This document shows positions 1-7,277 of a stretch of 16,459 nucleotides of DNA, piece by piece (position 1 is the first letter of the stretch; every line of letters begins with the position of its first letter). The notes under the pieces were generated by a model. It was not told the DNA's origin and made no database searches. It saw only the letters and a list, made by a program, of their open reading frames with translations. A program made the position numbers and the translations under genes. Source of the stretch: an uncultured Saprospiraceae bacterium (GTDB lineage Bacteria; Bacteroidota; Bacteroidia; Chitinophagales; Saprospiraceae); the NCBI GenBank assembly GCA_937967535.1, contig CALCMV010000151.1:1-16459 (forward strand), given 5' to 3'.

Positions 1-119
1 CCACCCAAACTGCTCGTTCTTTTTCGCTCACTCTGCGTTACAAAAATGGTCATTTATCCCGATAAACTCACATTTTCGCGCCTTGATTGAGCAAAAAATA
101 ACATCGCATTTTGGGTAGC
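1..119. repeat. Non-coding block with imperfect terminal inverted ends
   Basis: The first 119 bases are richer in G+C than the next 380 and carry no open reading frame of note. The ends are imperfect inverted copies: ccacccaaactgctcg at 1-16 and, read in reverse complement from 119, ctacccaaaatgcgatg. A palindrome, tttatcccgataaa, sits at about 54-67. The block looks like a dispersed intergenic repeat, or the end of one cut by the window edge. That is inference, because no second copy is present in the window. Confidence 0.3.
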
Positions 120-240
120 TTATTTATTTCGAGTTCCCTAAATTTGTTTTTTGTTGATAAAAAACTAACAAATTAAATATTTTTTATTAGCCAAAATTAA
201 CAAACACATTGATTAATGGTATTGTAGTTTTATTGTTTTA

Positions 241-410
241 GACTTTGGACGGAGGAAATTGGGTAATTCGGTAATCCCGATAACTTTTTTAGAATTTTAC
301 ATAAAAAAATTAATAAACTATTTTATTTTAATAATAAAAAAACATTCAATTGATTATCAATGAATTACAATTTTAAACCTAATTTCCCAATTCCCATTTT
401 GTCCAAAGTC
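241..410. repeat. MITE-like inverted-repeat element, copy 1 (170 bp)
   Basis: Perfect 10-bp terminal inverted repeats, gactttggac (241-250) and gtccaaagtc (401-410), bound an AT-rich core. Inside each end lies a similar imperfect tract: gaaattgggtaattcgg on the left and, in reverse complement, gggaattgggaaattagg on the right. The core has no coding frame. A related element lies at 4340-4528 and a single left-end copy at 2039-2048. Each of the two full elements is followed by an M43 metalloprotease gene. No transposase is present, so it would be non-autonomous if mobile. Confidence 0.6.
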
Positions 411-539
411 CAAATTGTTTTTAACTTCGCAAAATATTGATTTATAATTATTTGCAGAAATAAAGGTAACAAATCATTCAGTTCGGGGTCTAAAAATATG
501 CAAATTTACTGCTCTTTTTTAATTTATAAAACAAAACAA

Positions 540-1877
540 ATGCGTTATTTAGTCGGGTTAATTTTGATAATAGTTGTTTGTGGTATGATAATAAATTGTT
601 CGCCACGTAATGCGCGTCAATTTTTGACCATGAATGAGGTCGAAAAACTGTCGCCTTCTACTCCTGCCAAATCTACCAAATCCGGTAAATCCATTAAATC
701 CGGCAAATTCTCAACCAAAGCCTCTGTTGCTTGCAATGAACAATCAAATTACATCCCCGATGCCGCTCACCCGGAACACCATCAACTCAAACTCGTCCGC
801 GTCAATTTTCACATCATGCGTCGCAGCAATGGCAAGGGCAATTTCAGCGAAGCAGAAGGCGTAAAATACGCCAAAGAATGGCTGCGACACACCAATTCAC
901 ACGTCATCAAAAACAAAAAAATGAACCTGCCTGTCGGCAATAATACGCCCAAATTGCCCATCAATTATCGTTATGTGATAGCAGGCGACCCCAATATTCC
1001 GGGCGATGATGGTGTGTATTTTCACGACGATGATGATTTGTACTATTTTGTTAAAACGGGAAAAAACAAGAATAATTATAAAAAAGAAGTAATAGATAAA
1101 TATACTGTGCAAAAAGGCAAAGTCCTGAATATTTTTATGACACCGCACCACCCCGATAGTGTGGTTTCAAAGACTTACAACCCGACTTTGACAGGTATCG
1201 CCTTCGTGAGAGAGGGTGCAATAAAAGTAGCGGGCAATTATTATATGCACAACAATCCAACGCAAGTCAACGGGAAGCCTTTCAATCGCGGGGCATGGTA
1301 TTGTCATGGCGTATTGAATCACGAAATCGGGCATGTCTTGGGCTTGAACCATACATGGCGTAGCAACGATGGCTGCGACGATACGCCTCACCACAAAAAT
1401 TGCTACTCACAAAATCGAAAACGCCCGGAATGTATAGATGGTTGGTCGAATAATGTGATGGATTACAATACCCACCAAAATGCCTGGTCGCCCTGTCAGA
1501 TAGGAAGAGTGCAACGCAATTTTGCGAAAAAAGGCTCTACACAACGCGCATTACTCGTACCCACTTGGTGCAAACTCAATCCCGAACAACACATCCGTAT
1601 CAAAGACGAAGTGACTTGGAAAGGCGCGAAGGATTTGGAAGGACATCTGACCATCCAATCCGGTGCTAAATTGACCGTCAAATGCAGAGTTTCCTTGCCT
1701 AAAAATGCACAAATTACCGTACAACAAGGCGCAGAATTGGTCTTGGATGGCGCAACACTCGAAAATGATTGTGGTGATAAATGGCAGGGAATTATACTCG
1801 AAGGGCAAGGCACAAAACGTGGCAAAGTGGTGTTTGTCAATGAGCCTGTTTTGATGAATATGGAGAATGAGTTGTAA
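540..1877 (+). CDS. M43-type zinc metalloprotease, putative lipoprotein, with short beta-helix-like tail
   Basis: Secreted zinc endopeptidase of the pappalysin-like M43 (metzincin) group. Numbering the frame from an in-frame ATG at 498, the zinc motif HExxHxxGxxH is H275-E276-I-G-H279 with third ligand H285 (HEIGHVLGLNHTW). It is followed by the group's C-D-D-T-P stretch and the Met-turn NVMDYN with M321. I prefer the ATG at 540 (residue 15): it starts a compact signal segment, MRYLVGLILIIVVCGMIINC, while the extra 14 residues are not signal-like. Cysteine 34 could be lipidated, but asparagine before it is atypical of a lipobox. A Lys/Ser-rich linker follows. The last 80 residues resemble the opening turns of a parallel beta-helix, with G-A-x-L/V turns and the pattern WQGIILEG, then stop abruptly. 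There is no T9SS sorting domain. Substrate unknown. Confidence 0.85.
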   Translation: MRYLVGLILIIVVCGMIINCSPRNARQFLTMNEVEKLSPSTPAKSTKSGKSIKSGKFSTKASVACNEQSNYIPDAAHPEHHQLKLVRVNFHIMRRSNGKGNFSEAEGVKYAKEWLRHTNSHVIKNKKMNLPVGNNTPKLPINYRYVIAGDPNIPGDDGVYFHDDDDLYYFVKTGKNKNNYKKEVIDKYTVQKGKVLNIFMTPHHPDSVVSKTYNPTLTGIAFVREGAIKVAGNYYMHNNPTQVNGKPFNRGAWYCHGVLNHEIGHVLGLNHTWRSNDGCDDTPHHKNCYSQNRKRPECIDGWSNNVMDYNTHQNAWSPCQIGRVQRNFAKKGSTQRALLVPTWCKLNPEQHIRIKDEVTWKGAKDLEGHLTIQSGAKLTVKCRVSLPKNAQITVQQGAELVLDGATLENDCGDKWQGIILEGQGTKRGKVVFVNEPVLMNMENEL

Positions 1878-1890
1878 TATGAAATGCTTA

Positions 1891-1973
1891 CATGGTTCAT
1901 AGTTTTTTAGTGCATGGTTCATAGTTCATAGTTTTTTAGTTCATAGTTGATAGTTCATAGTTTTTAGTGCATG
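1891..1973 (+). repeat. GTTCATAGTT short-word array after the M43 gene
   Basis: About 80 bases downstream of the stop codon consist of repeats of the decamer GTTCATAGTT and variants (GTTGATAGTT, GGTTCATAGTTTTTTAGTG). A 27-base stretch at 1936-1962 is identical to 3917-3943. The array is not self-complementary, so it is not an ordinary terminator. The same word is found reverse-complemented behind the histidine-phosphatase gene. Mechanism unknown. Confidence 0.75.
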
Positions 1974-2038
1974 AGCATGTTTTAAATTAAAATGTCATCA
2001 AGTTATTTTGTTTCTTTTGTCGAACACTACCTATTTTA

Positions 2039-2048
2039 GACTTTGGAC
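2039..2048 (+). repeat. Solo end of the gactttggac element
   Basis: The 10-bp terminal sequence gactttggac of the 241-410 element recurs here, followed by an A-rich tract (agaaaaaaattag), with no partner end before 2189. It may be a remnant of a decayed or partly deleted copy. The rest of 1974-2188 shows no gene. It holds only this end and the inverted repeat at 2136-2190. Confidence 0.45.
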
Positions 2049-2135
2049 AGAAAAAAATTAGAAAAAATCACAATCAGTTGATTCAACATAAAAGTAAAAC
2101 ACGACAACTATGAAAACCAACAACATACAGTCGTT

Positions 2136-2190
2136 GAGTTGACGAATTATCGTTTTTCAACAACTCATCAACCCAACAATCCGTCAACTC
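2136..2190 (-). terminator. Inverted repeat at the 3' end of the thioredoxin-like gene
   Basis: A perfect 9-bp inverted repeat, gagttgacg (2136-2144) and cgtcaactc (2182-2190), encloses a 37-base loop. It overlaps the TGA stop of the minus-strand gene (2189-2191). The loop is long and no U-tract follows, so terminator function is tentative. The region is also made of short GTTGA/GAGTT words like other gene 3' ends in the window. Confidence 0.3.
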
Positions 2191-3613
2191 ATTCACTCAT
2201 AATTGCGTCCATGACATCAGGCAGGTGTTCTGCACCGATATTTTTCATTTTAATGTTTTTATTTTTATCCAATATATAAATAATTGGCGTGGATTTGACG
2301 CGATAACGAAGGCGATAATATAGTTGTTGATTCGTCATCGCTAATACATTGGTAAATGCACCGAAGTTTTTGGATTCGATAAATTCCATGCACTGTTCTT
2401 TCTCTTTATCTTTTGTGCAAATGGCAAATACCTCAACGCCTTTATCTTTATAATTTTCGTAAAACTCGACCATCTTTGGCGCCATTTTTTTGCAATGTCC
2501 GCACTTGGGGTCCCAGATGTACATTACCGTATAGTCAGCATCTATATCATATAATTTAATATCTTGACCGTCAAGGGTTTGCATAGTGATATTGGGTGCT
2601 TTTTTACCAATTAAAAGTGGCTTGAACTCGCGTGCGGTTTTGATGATTTTTGCCACATTGTCTTCATCTATATCCTCGAAGCTTTGTCCTTGCACATAAT
2701 TTTCTACAATATGCACAAACACCGCATCCATACCCACTACTTTTGAATTGCCGTAACGCGATACCATTTCAAATACCGTATAGCGATATAGTTTATCATT
2801 TGCGCGGGCTTTTTCCAAGATAAAATCCACTGCATTATTCAGCGAATCGGGTATTGGATAGGTCAATTTGTTGAGAAAAAAGTCAATTTTATTGAAGTAG
2901 ACAGGCGAGCGTAAAAGTCGGTCGTCCGAAAAATCAAGATTGTCAAAATAGTGATTGCGATAATAATACATGCGGTATTTGGATTCCTCTTCTTCGGTCA
3001 TTTCTTCGACGGGGTCGGGTACTTTTACCTCAAGAGAAGCCTTTAGCATGGAAGCACTGAGCCAGTCTTTGTGTTGGTTGATGTAGTCGTTTTGATATTT
3101 GTCAATTGCTGTCTTTAGTGTTGAGACATTATCTGTAATTTTTTGTTTCTTTTTTTCGTCGGTTTCGGCTGCACCTTCTTTTTGAAGCGCATCTATTTCG
3201 AGGCGTTTTTCACCTGTAAATCGAAGGTAATCGTAAAAAGCCGAATTTTCATCCGACCCCTTGATTTTCAGGTTTTTAATTAAGTTGCTAGTATCGCTTT
3301 CTATACTAAAATGCTGGTCGTTTTCGCTGCTTATCATCAACTCAAATGGCAGGTTTTTGGGCGGTAAAAGTATCGCATACAAACCCGTATTCAAAGGCTC
3401 ATCACCTTCTATGACGTACAAGCCTTTTTTGGTGCGAAAAAGGGTATCTTTGATGATGTATTTTTTATTGCCGTAATAGCCTGTGAGGAAGCAGTATTCG
3501 GCATCGTAATCCTTGATTTTAATTTCGATTTTATGACCGTCTTTTGCTTGTACATTTACACAAAAAAAAGCGGCTGATACAAGTACAATTAGTTTTGAAA
3601 ATAATTTTATCAT
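2189..3613 (-). CDS. Periplasmic thioredoxin-like protein (TlpA/ResA type, DUF4369 and DUF5106-like N-terminus)
   Basis: Predicted periplasmic thiol-disulfide protein of 474 residues. The start gives a signal peptide, MIKLFSKLIVLVSAAFFC, probably cleaved after the V-Q-A at about residue 23. Residues 27-130 look like the beta-rich DUF4369 domain and the charged helical region at about 130-320 like DUF5106, a common Bacteroidota arrangement. The C-terminal thioredoxin fold has the redox motif C371-G-H-C374 (WDPKCGHCKK) and the cis-proline loop S-T-P443. The family reduces or exchanges disulfides in exported proteins or in cytochrome c maturation. The partner here cannot be read from context: no ccm or dsb gene is nearby. 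The upstream region contains the nested palindrome at 3674-3872, so expression may depend on that structure. Gene function is inferred from domains only. Confidence 0.87.
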   Translation of the reverse strand: MIKLFSKLIVLVSAAFFCVNVQAKDGHKIEIKIKDYDAEYCFLTGYYGNKKYIIKDTLFRTKKGLYVIEGDEPLNTGLYAILLPPKNLPFELMISSENDQHFSIESDTSNLIKNLKIKGSDENSAFYDYLRFTGEKRLEIDALQKEGAAETDEKKKQKITDNVSTLKTAIDKYQNDYINQHKDWLSASMLKASLEVKVPDPVEEMTEEEESKYRMYYYRNHYFDNLDFSDDRLLRSPVYFNKIDFFLNKLTYPIPDSLNNAVDFILEKARANDKLYRYTVFEMVSRYGNSKVVGMDAVFVHIVENYVQGQSFEDIDEDNVAKIIKTAREFKPLLIGKKAPNITMQTLDGQDIKLYDIDADYTVMYIWDPKCGHCKKMAPKMVEFYENYKDKGVEVFAICTKDKEKEQCMEFIESKNFGAFTNVLAMTNQQLYYRLRYRVKSTPIIYILDKNKNIKMKNIGAEHLPDVMDAIMSE

Positions 3614-3673
3614 TATTAAAATTAATTTTGAATAGATAAATGAAAATTCGCCATTATCCTTTCAATTCTTTTT

Positions 3674-3872
3674 GGTTCTTTGACAATTTTTGCAAAAAAA
3701 GAAAATAACGGAATATTAGCTTTCGTGCTTTTCCACCCCCCAACCCCCTCCAAAGGGGGAGATAAAACTTTGAAAATCAACCGACTCTCCCCCTTTGGAG
3801 GGGGTTGGGGGGTGGAAAAAATAGAGCGCAAATTTCTAATTTCATCTAAAATGCAAAAATTGTCAAAGAACC
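3674..3872. repeat. Nested palindromic element upstream of the thioredoxin-like gene
   Basis: Two inverted repeats are nested. The outer arms are perfect 21-bp copies (3674-3694 and 3852-3872; core ttctttgacaatttttgca). The inner arms are perfect 34-bp copies (3729-3762 and 3786-3819) around a 23-base loop. Each inner arm has runs of five and six C or G (for example ggagggggttggggggtgg), so a cruciform, a very stable RNA hairpin or a G-quadruplex are all possible. Open frames on both strands here are by-products of the palindrome. It lies in the likely 5' region of the minus-strand gene starting at 3613. Confidence 0.85.
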
Positions 3873-3895
3873 TTCTTTTTTCATTGAAATTTTTG

Positions 3896-3903
3896 CAAAA
3901 ATA
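3896..3903 (-). promoter_or_regulatory. Candidate -7 box (TATTTTTG) for the thioredoxin-like gene
   Basis: The minus strand reads TATTTTTG from 3903 to 3896, a full match to the Bacteroidota -7 consensus TAnnTTTG. No convincing TTTG -33 box is seen at the usual distance upstream. If used, the transcript would carry a leader of roughly 280 nt that includes the whole nested palindrome. Such boxes occur often by chance in AT-rich DNA, so this is tentative. Confidence 0.25.
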
Positions 3904-3916
3904 CGAATATAGGCTA

Positions 3917-3970
3917 TTAGTTCATAGTTGATAGTTCATAGTTCATAGTTCATAGTTGATAGTTTTTTTT
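3917..3970 (+). repeat. GTTCATAGTT short-word array, intergenic
   Basis: About five tandem or near-tandem copies of TTCATAGTT/TTGATAGTT end in a run of T. The first 27 bases (3917-3943) are identical to 1936-1962. Unlike the other arrays it does not directly follow a gene stop codon, though a lost gene cannot be excluded. Confidence 0.7.
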
Positions 3971-3990
3971 ATAATTCATTGAATCATATC

Positions 3991-4016
3991 CCGATACCGA
4001 TAGTTATCGGTATGGG
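3991..4016. repeat. Hairpin built on ataccgata/tatcggtat
   Basis: A 9-bp perfect stem, ataccgata (3994-4002) and tatcggtat (4005-4013), has a 2-base loop and extends by two more pairs past one mismatch. The tight loop favours a cruciform or a protein-binding palindrome over a good RNA hairpin. The motif tcccgata also appears near 57 and 275, so it may be a degenerate member of a dispersed family. Confidence 0.5.
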
Positions 4017-4057
4017 ACTGTAAATTACTAATTATCAGAGTTGAGCAAATCTGTTGC

Positions 4058-4159
4058 TTATCCTGATAAAAGGTCTTCTTTGATGTCTCGCCAAAACTCT
4101 GCTTTATTGATTTTCAATTCGTGTGATTTTAACGTTCTTACACAAAATAAATGCCACAT
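4058..4159 (-). pseudogene. Doubtful 33-codon coding remnant
   Basis: On the minus strand a short frame starts at ATG 4159 and ends at TAA 4058, open without an ATG back to about 4218. Its end, INKAEFWRDIKEDLLSG, has a charged, amphipathic, protein-like composition unlike a random AT-rich frame. I do not recognise a family. It could be the 3' end of a gene truncated by rearrangement of this repeat-rich kilobase, a small protein, or chance. No plausible ribosome-binding site was identified. Low confidence. Confidence 0.2.
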
Positions 4160-4339
4160 GTATAATGTTTTAATGTTGAAATGCTCAAATAATTTTGAAT
4201 GAATCAGAATAAGTTGATTTTGTGAAAATTAAGTATTATTATTATACAATGTCGGGAGCAAAACATGTAATTCGCTAAAAACGGCATATTTTTAGTAAAT
4301 TAGAATTTGTTACAAAAATAATTTTTATCATTTTACAAG

Positions 4340-4528
4340 CTGGACTTTGGATATTTTGGAAATTAGGTAACTGGGAAATTAGGTTTTCAATCGTAAGTAA
4401 TTTATTTATCAGTTATTTAGTTTTTATTAAAACAAAAAAGTATTTAATTAATTTAATTTTGTAATTATTTGATAAAAAGCAATTTACCTAATACCAAATT
4501 TCCTAATTCCCCAATATCCAAAGTCCAG
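4340..4528. repeat. MITE-like inverted-repeat element, copy 2 (189 bp)
   Basis: Perfect 16-bp terminal inverted repeats, ctggactttggatatt (4340-4355) and aatatccaaagtccag (4513-4528), flank an AT-rich core. Each end is followed inward by one or two gaaattaggtaa-like words. The ends share ggactttgga with the 241-410 element. It lies 97 bp upstream of the second M43 protease start. No target-site duplication was evident by eye. Confidence 0.7.
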
Positions 4529-4625
4529 TTATAAGGTAAAAAAGTTATTATGGTTGTTCGAGTAAAAAAAATGCAAAAAACATTATAATGATCAAACAAT
4601 CCGAAAATATTATAATTTCATAATT

Positions 4626-6431
4626 ATGAAGAAAACTCTCTTATTCTCTATTGCTTGTTTATTTGCGATAAATATATTTGCCCAAGAAGAAAACGAACTG
4701 ATTCGATGTGGTAATGTATTGCATCAGGAGGCTTTGCAGGCAAAATTTCCTGATTTTACAGAAAATGTCAATAGCCGATTTAGCGAAGCGGCGGCGGTGG
4801 CTGCACAACCTGAGCATAAATCAAGTGGTGTGGTTTATACCATTCCCGTTGTGGTGCATGTGGTCCATAAAAATTCATCAGAAAATATTTCGGATGCTCA
4901 GATTCAAAGCCAATTGGATGTCTTGAATTTGGATTTTCGCGGCATGAACTCTGACATAAATCAAGTACCCGGTATGTTTGCTAATCTGGCGGCAGATGCG
5001 GAGATTGAATTTTGCCTAGCTACGGTTGACCCAAATGGCAATCAGACCACAGGTATCACACGTACAGCTACAAATGTGAGTAGTTTCAGCATCTCGTCGG
5101 ATAATATCAAACAAGATGCTTTGGGTGGTAAATCTCCGTGGAATCCAAGTAATTATCTCAATATTTGGACCGGCGAAATCACCGGAGGGATACTCGGTTA
5201 TGCTACGCCGCCGGGTACGCCTGCATCGAGCGACGGGGTAGTGGTTGGTTATACTTATTTTGGTACCAACGGCTCAGCTATTTTTCCATACAATAAAGGA
5301 CGTACTTGTACGCATGAGGTAGGGCATTACTTTGGTTTGCGCCATATCTGGGGAGATGGAAATTGTGGTATAGATGATGGAATTAATGATACGCCATTGC
5401 AAGAATCGAACTCCGGTGGCTGTCCGGTCTTTGGCTCGCCTTCAACTACTTCTTGTGGTAGTCAGGATATGTTTATGAATTTTATGGATTATACCGACGA
5501 CCGATGTATGTTCATGTTTACGAATGATCAGGTGGGACTGATGCGCTATGCGGTAGAGAATTTTCGGAATGCATTGTTGCAGAATGCAGAGGTGGCTTGC
5601 GACCCTACAGGTGGAGAGGGTTGTCATGATTTGACGGAAGGACCGATTGTGATGGGTTTTGAAAATGGAGATGATTTTGGTGGTTGGTCTGTTCTCAATA
5701 ATAATGGCGACGACAAGCAGTGGAACGTTTCGCAAGGAGTAGAACCGGAATGGGGACCACGCACAGGCAATGAGTGTATGGCATACACCTGGAGCTATAC
5801 GGCGGCAGCAGATGATTGGTTTTTTACACCATGTTTTAGTGTGCAAACAGGGCGTGATTATGAGTTGCGTTTTTGGTATGCTACCGGAAATGACCCCGGA
5901 TTTACATTTCCCGAAAACCTCAGAGTGGTAGCGAGTGCTTCGCCTACGCCTGACGATATTCTTGGAACGGCTGAGTTTGAGGATATTGTGCAGCCTTACA
6001 ATCCTAATTTGCCGAATAATAATTATCAGGATGTGACGCTTAGCTTGCCGGATTATGGCAATACGGATATTTATATCGGCTTCCACTGTTATAGCGATGC
6101 AGACCAATATGCGATGCTGATTGATGATATTGAGATGGTAGATATTACAACGGTTTCGACCGAAAATGCTATTGCCCCCGAAGCCTTCCAAGCCTATCCC
6201 AATCCGGTGAGTGAACTACTCACGATGGATTTTAATTTTGATAAAACGATTGAAAATCTGCATATCAATTTAGTGGATTTGACAGGAAAAACAATCCATA
6301 CAGAAACGCGAGAAAATTACGGAATCGGTAATTTGCAATTAGATGTGAGTAATTATCCAAGCGGCGTGTATTTCCTGAATGTATACGCAGATGAACAAAT
6401 GACCACGCAGAAAGTAGTTGTTTCTAAATAA
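4626..6431 (+). CDS. Secreted M43-type metalloprotease with adhesin-like domain and T9SS sorting domain
   Basis: Zinc endopeptidase of 601 residues, exported by Sec (signal MKKTLLFSIACLFAINIFA, cleavage near A-Q) and then predicted to cross the outer membrane by the type IX system. The M43 catalytic domain spans roughly 70-320. Its zinc motif is H230-E231-V-G-H234 with H240 (HEVGHYFGLRHIW), and the Met-turn is M287-D-Y. Residues about 340-515 form a jelly-roll region of the cleaved-adhesin/choice-of-anchor-J kind (GFENGDDFGGWSV near its start, DDWFFTPCFSV within). Residues 523-601 are a type A T9SS sorting domain: YPNPVSE at its start, the G-VYFLNV strand, and the basic VVVSK end. The stop is 2 nt before the transporter gene ATG, so co-transcription is very likely. 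It is probably released or surface-anchored to degrade external protein. Substrate unknown. Confidence 0.92.
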   Translation: MKKTLLFSIACLFAINIFAQEENELIRCGNVLHQEALQAKFPDFTENVNSRFSEAAAVAAQPEHKSSGVVYTIPVVVHVVHKNSSENISDAQIQSQLDVLNLDFRGMNSDINQVPGMFANLAADAEIEFCLATVDPNGNQTTGITRTATNVSSFSISSDNIKQDALGGKSPWNPSNYLNIWTGEITGGILGYATPPGTPASSDGVVVGYTYFGTNGSAIFPYNKGRTCTHEVGHYFGLRHIWGDGNCGIDDGINDTPLQESNSGGCPVFGSPSTTSCGSQDMFMNFMDYTDDRCMFMFTNDQVGLMRYAVENFRNALLQNAEVACDPTGGEGCHDLTEGPIVMGFENGDDFGGWSVLNNNGDDKQWNVSQGVEPEWGPRTGNECMAYTWSYTAAADDWFFTPCFSVQTGRDYELRFWYATGNDPGFTFPENLRVVASASPTPDDILGTAEFEDIVQPYNPNLPNNNYQDVTLSLPDYGNTDIYIGFHCYSDADQYAMLIDDIEMVDITTVSTENAIAPEAFQAYPNPVSELLTMDFNFDKTIENLHINLVDLTGKTIHTETRENYGIGNLQLDVSNYPSGVYFLNVYADEQMTTQKVVVSK

Positions 6432-6433
6432 TT

Positions 6434-7222
6434 ATGAATCAACATATTATAAAAAATAAAGCCGTCCAACTCTTCTTGATTTTGGGCGGTTTTTTCATTA
6501 CCAATGCCTTAGTAGCAGAATTTATCGGGGTCAAGATATTTTCACTCGAACGCACTTTCGGATTCGAGCCTTTCAACTGGAAAGTATTGGGTATTGAGGG
6601 AAATTTGAGTTTTACCGCAGGCGTATTGCTGTGGCCTGTGGTGTTTGTGATGACGGATGTGATTAATGAATATTTTGGCAAACGCGGGGTGCGTTTTCTC
6701 TCATATTTGGCGGTGGGCTTGATTATTTTCGCTTTTTTTATGGTCTACATTGCCATTGGTGCTGCCCCTGCCGATTGGTGGATAGGCATTAATGCCGAAA
6801 AGGGTGTAGCCAATATGCAGACGGCATTCTCCAATGTATTCGGGCAGGGACTTTGCATCATCATTGGTTCGGTGATAGCTTTTTTATTGGGACAAATTAT
6901 TGATGTATTCGTATTTCATCGCATCCGCCGAATGACGGGCGAGGGCAAGGTGTGGCTACGCGCAACGGGTTCTACACTCGTATCACAATTCATTGATAGT
7001 TTTGTGGTTTTATATATTGCATTTATCTTATGTCCGCAATGTACAAATGGATTAGAACCTTGGACTTACAACCAATTTCTGGCAGTTGGTATCGTTAATT
7101 ATATTTACAAATTCATCATCGCTATTGCACTCACACCCGCGATATATGCCGCACATGCTGTGATAGATAATTATCTCGGAGAAGAACTCGCAGAAGAACT
7201 AAAACAACTCGCAAGTGAGTAA
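6434..7222 (+). CDS. yhhQ: Queuosine precursor transporter (YhhQ/VUT family)
   Basis: Inner-membrane protein of 262 residues, about six or seven hydrophobic segments (near 12-32, 60-77, 87-110, 135-157, 180-202, 215-238). It matches the YhhQ family of importers for 7-deazaguanine precursors (preQ0/preQ1) used to make queuosine in tRNA. Family signatures seen are TDVINEYFGK (74-83), the GQIIDVFVFHRIR segment (153-165) and RATGSTLVSQFIDS (176-189). A CPQC pair at 200-203 in a loop is unusual to my eye. The ATG begins 2 nt after the upstream protease stop, implying translational coupling, though no functional link is known. No other queuosine gene is nearby. Confidence 0.9.
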   Translation: MNQHIIKNKAVQLFLILGGFFITNALVAEFIGVKIFSLERTFGFEPFNWKVLGIEGNLSFTAGVLLWPVVFVMTDVINEYFGKRGVRFLSYLAVGLIIFAFFMVYIAIGAAPADWWIGINAEKGVANMQTAFSNVFGQGLCIIIGSVIAFLLGQIIDVFVFHRIRRMTGEGKVWLRATGSTLVSQFIDSFVVLYIAFILCPQCTNGLEPWTYNQFLAVGIVNYIYKFIIAIALTPAIYAAHAVIDNYLGEELAEELKQLASE

Positions 7223-7223
7223 A

Positions 7224-7270
7224 ATTCACTCCTTCAAAATTCACTCATTTACACATTCACTCATTCACTC
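7224..7270. repeat. Four copies of ATTCACTC between convergent genes
   Basis: The octamer attcactc occurs at 7224, 7239, 7255 and 7263 in the 55-bp gap between two convergent genes. The word actcattcactcat at 7259-7272 is also found at 2187-2200, across the stop codon of another gene. The transporter end can form a small hairpin (agtgagt-aaa-attcact, one G-T pair). Whether the tract terminates transcription is unknown. Confidence 0.5.
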
Positions 7271-7277
7271 ATTGTAC

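Noticed and set aside
3622..3931. Overlapping open frames on both strands across the C/G-rich palindrome, with proline- or glycine-rich translations
   Set aside because: They are the two readings of a perfect inverted repeat and continue into AT-rich spacer. There is no start context or domain, and they contain no protein-like sequence outside the repeat.
241..4528. A composite transposon bounded by the two gactttggac elements and carrying the thioredoxin-like gene
   Set aside because: The two elements are each complete inverted-repeat units with different arm lengths and cores, no transposase lies between them, and a solo end lies inside. Independent insertion fits better.
5442..6191. A 249-codon minus-strand open frame
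   Set aside because: It lies wholly inside the second M43 protease gene, whose zinc motif, Met-turn and sorting domain are unmistakable. The minus-strand translation is isoleucine-rich and has no recognisable motif.
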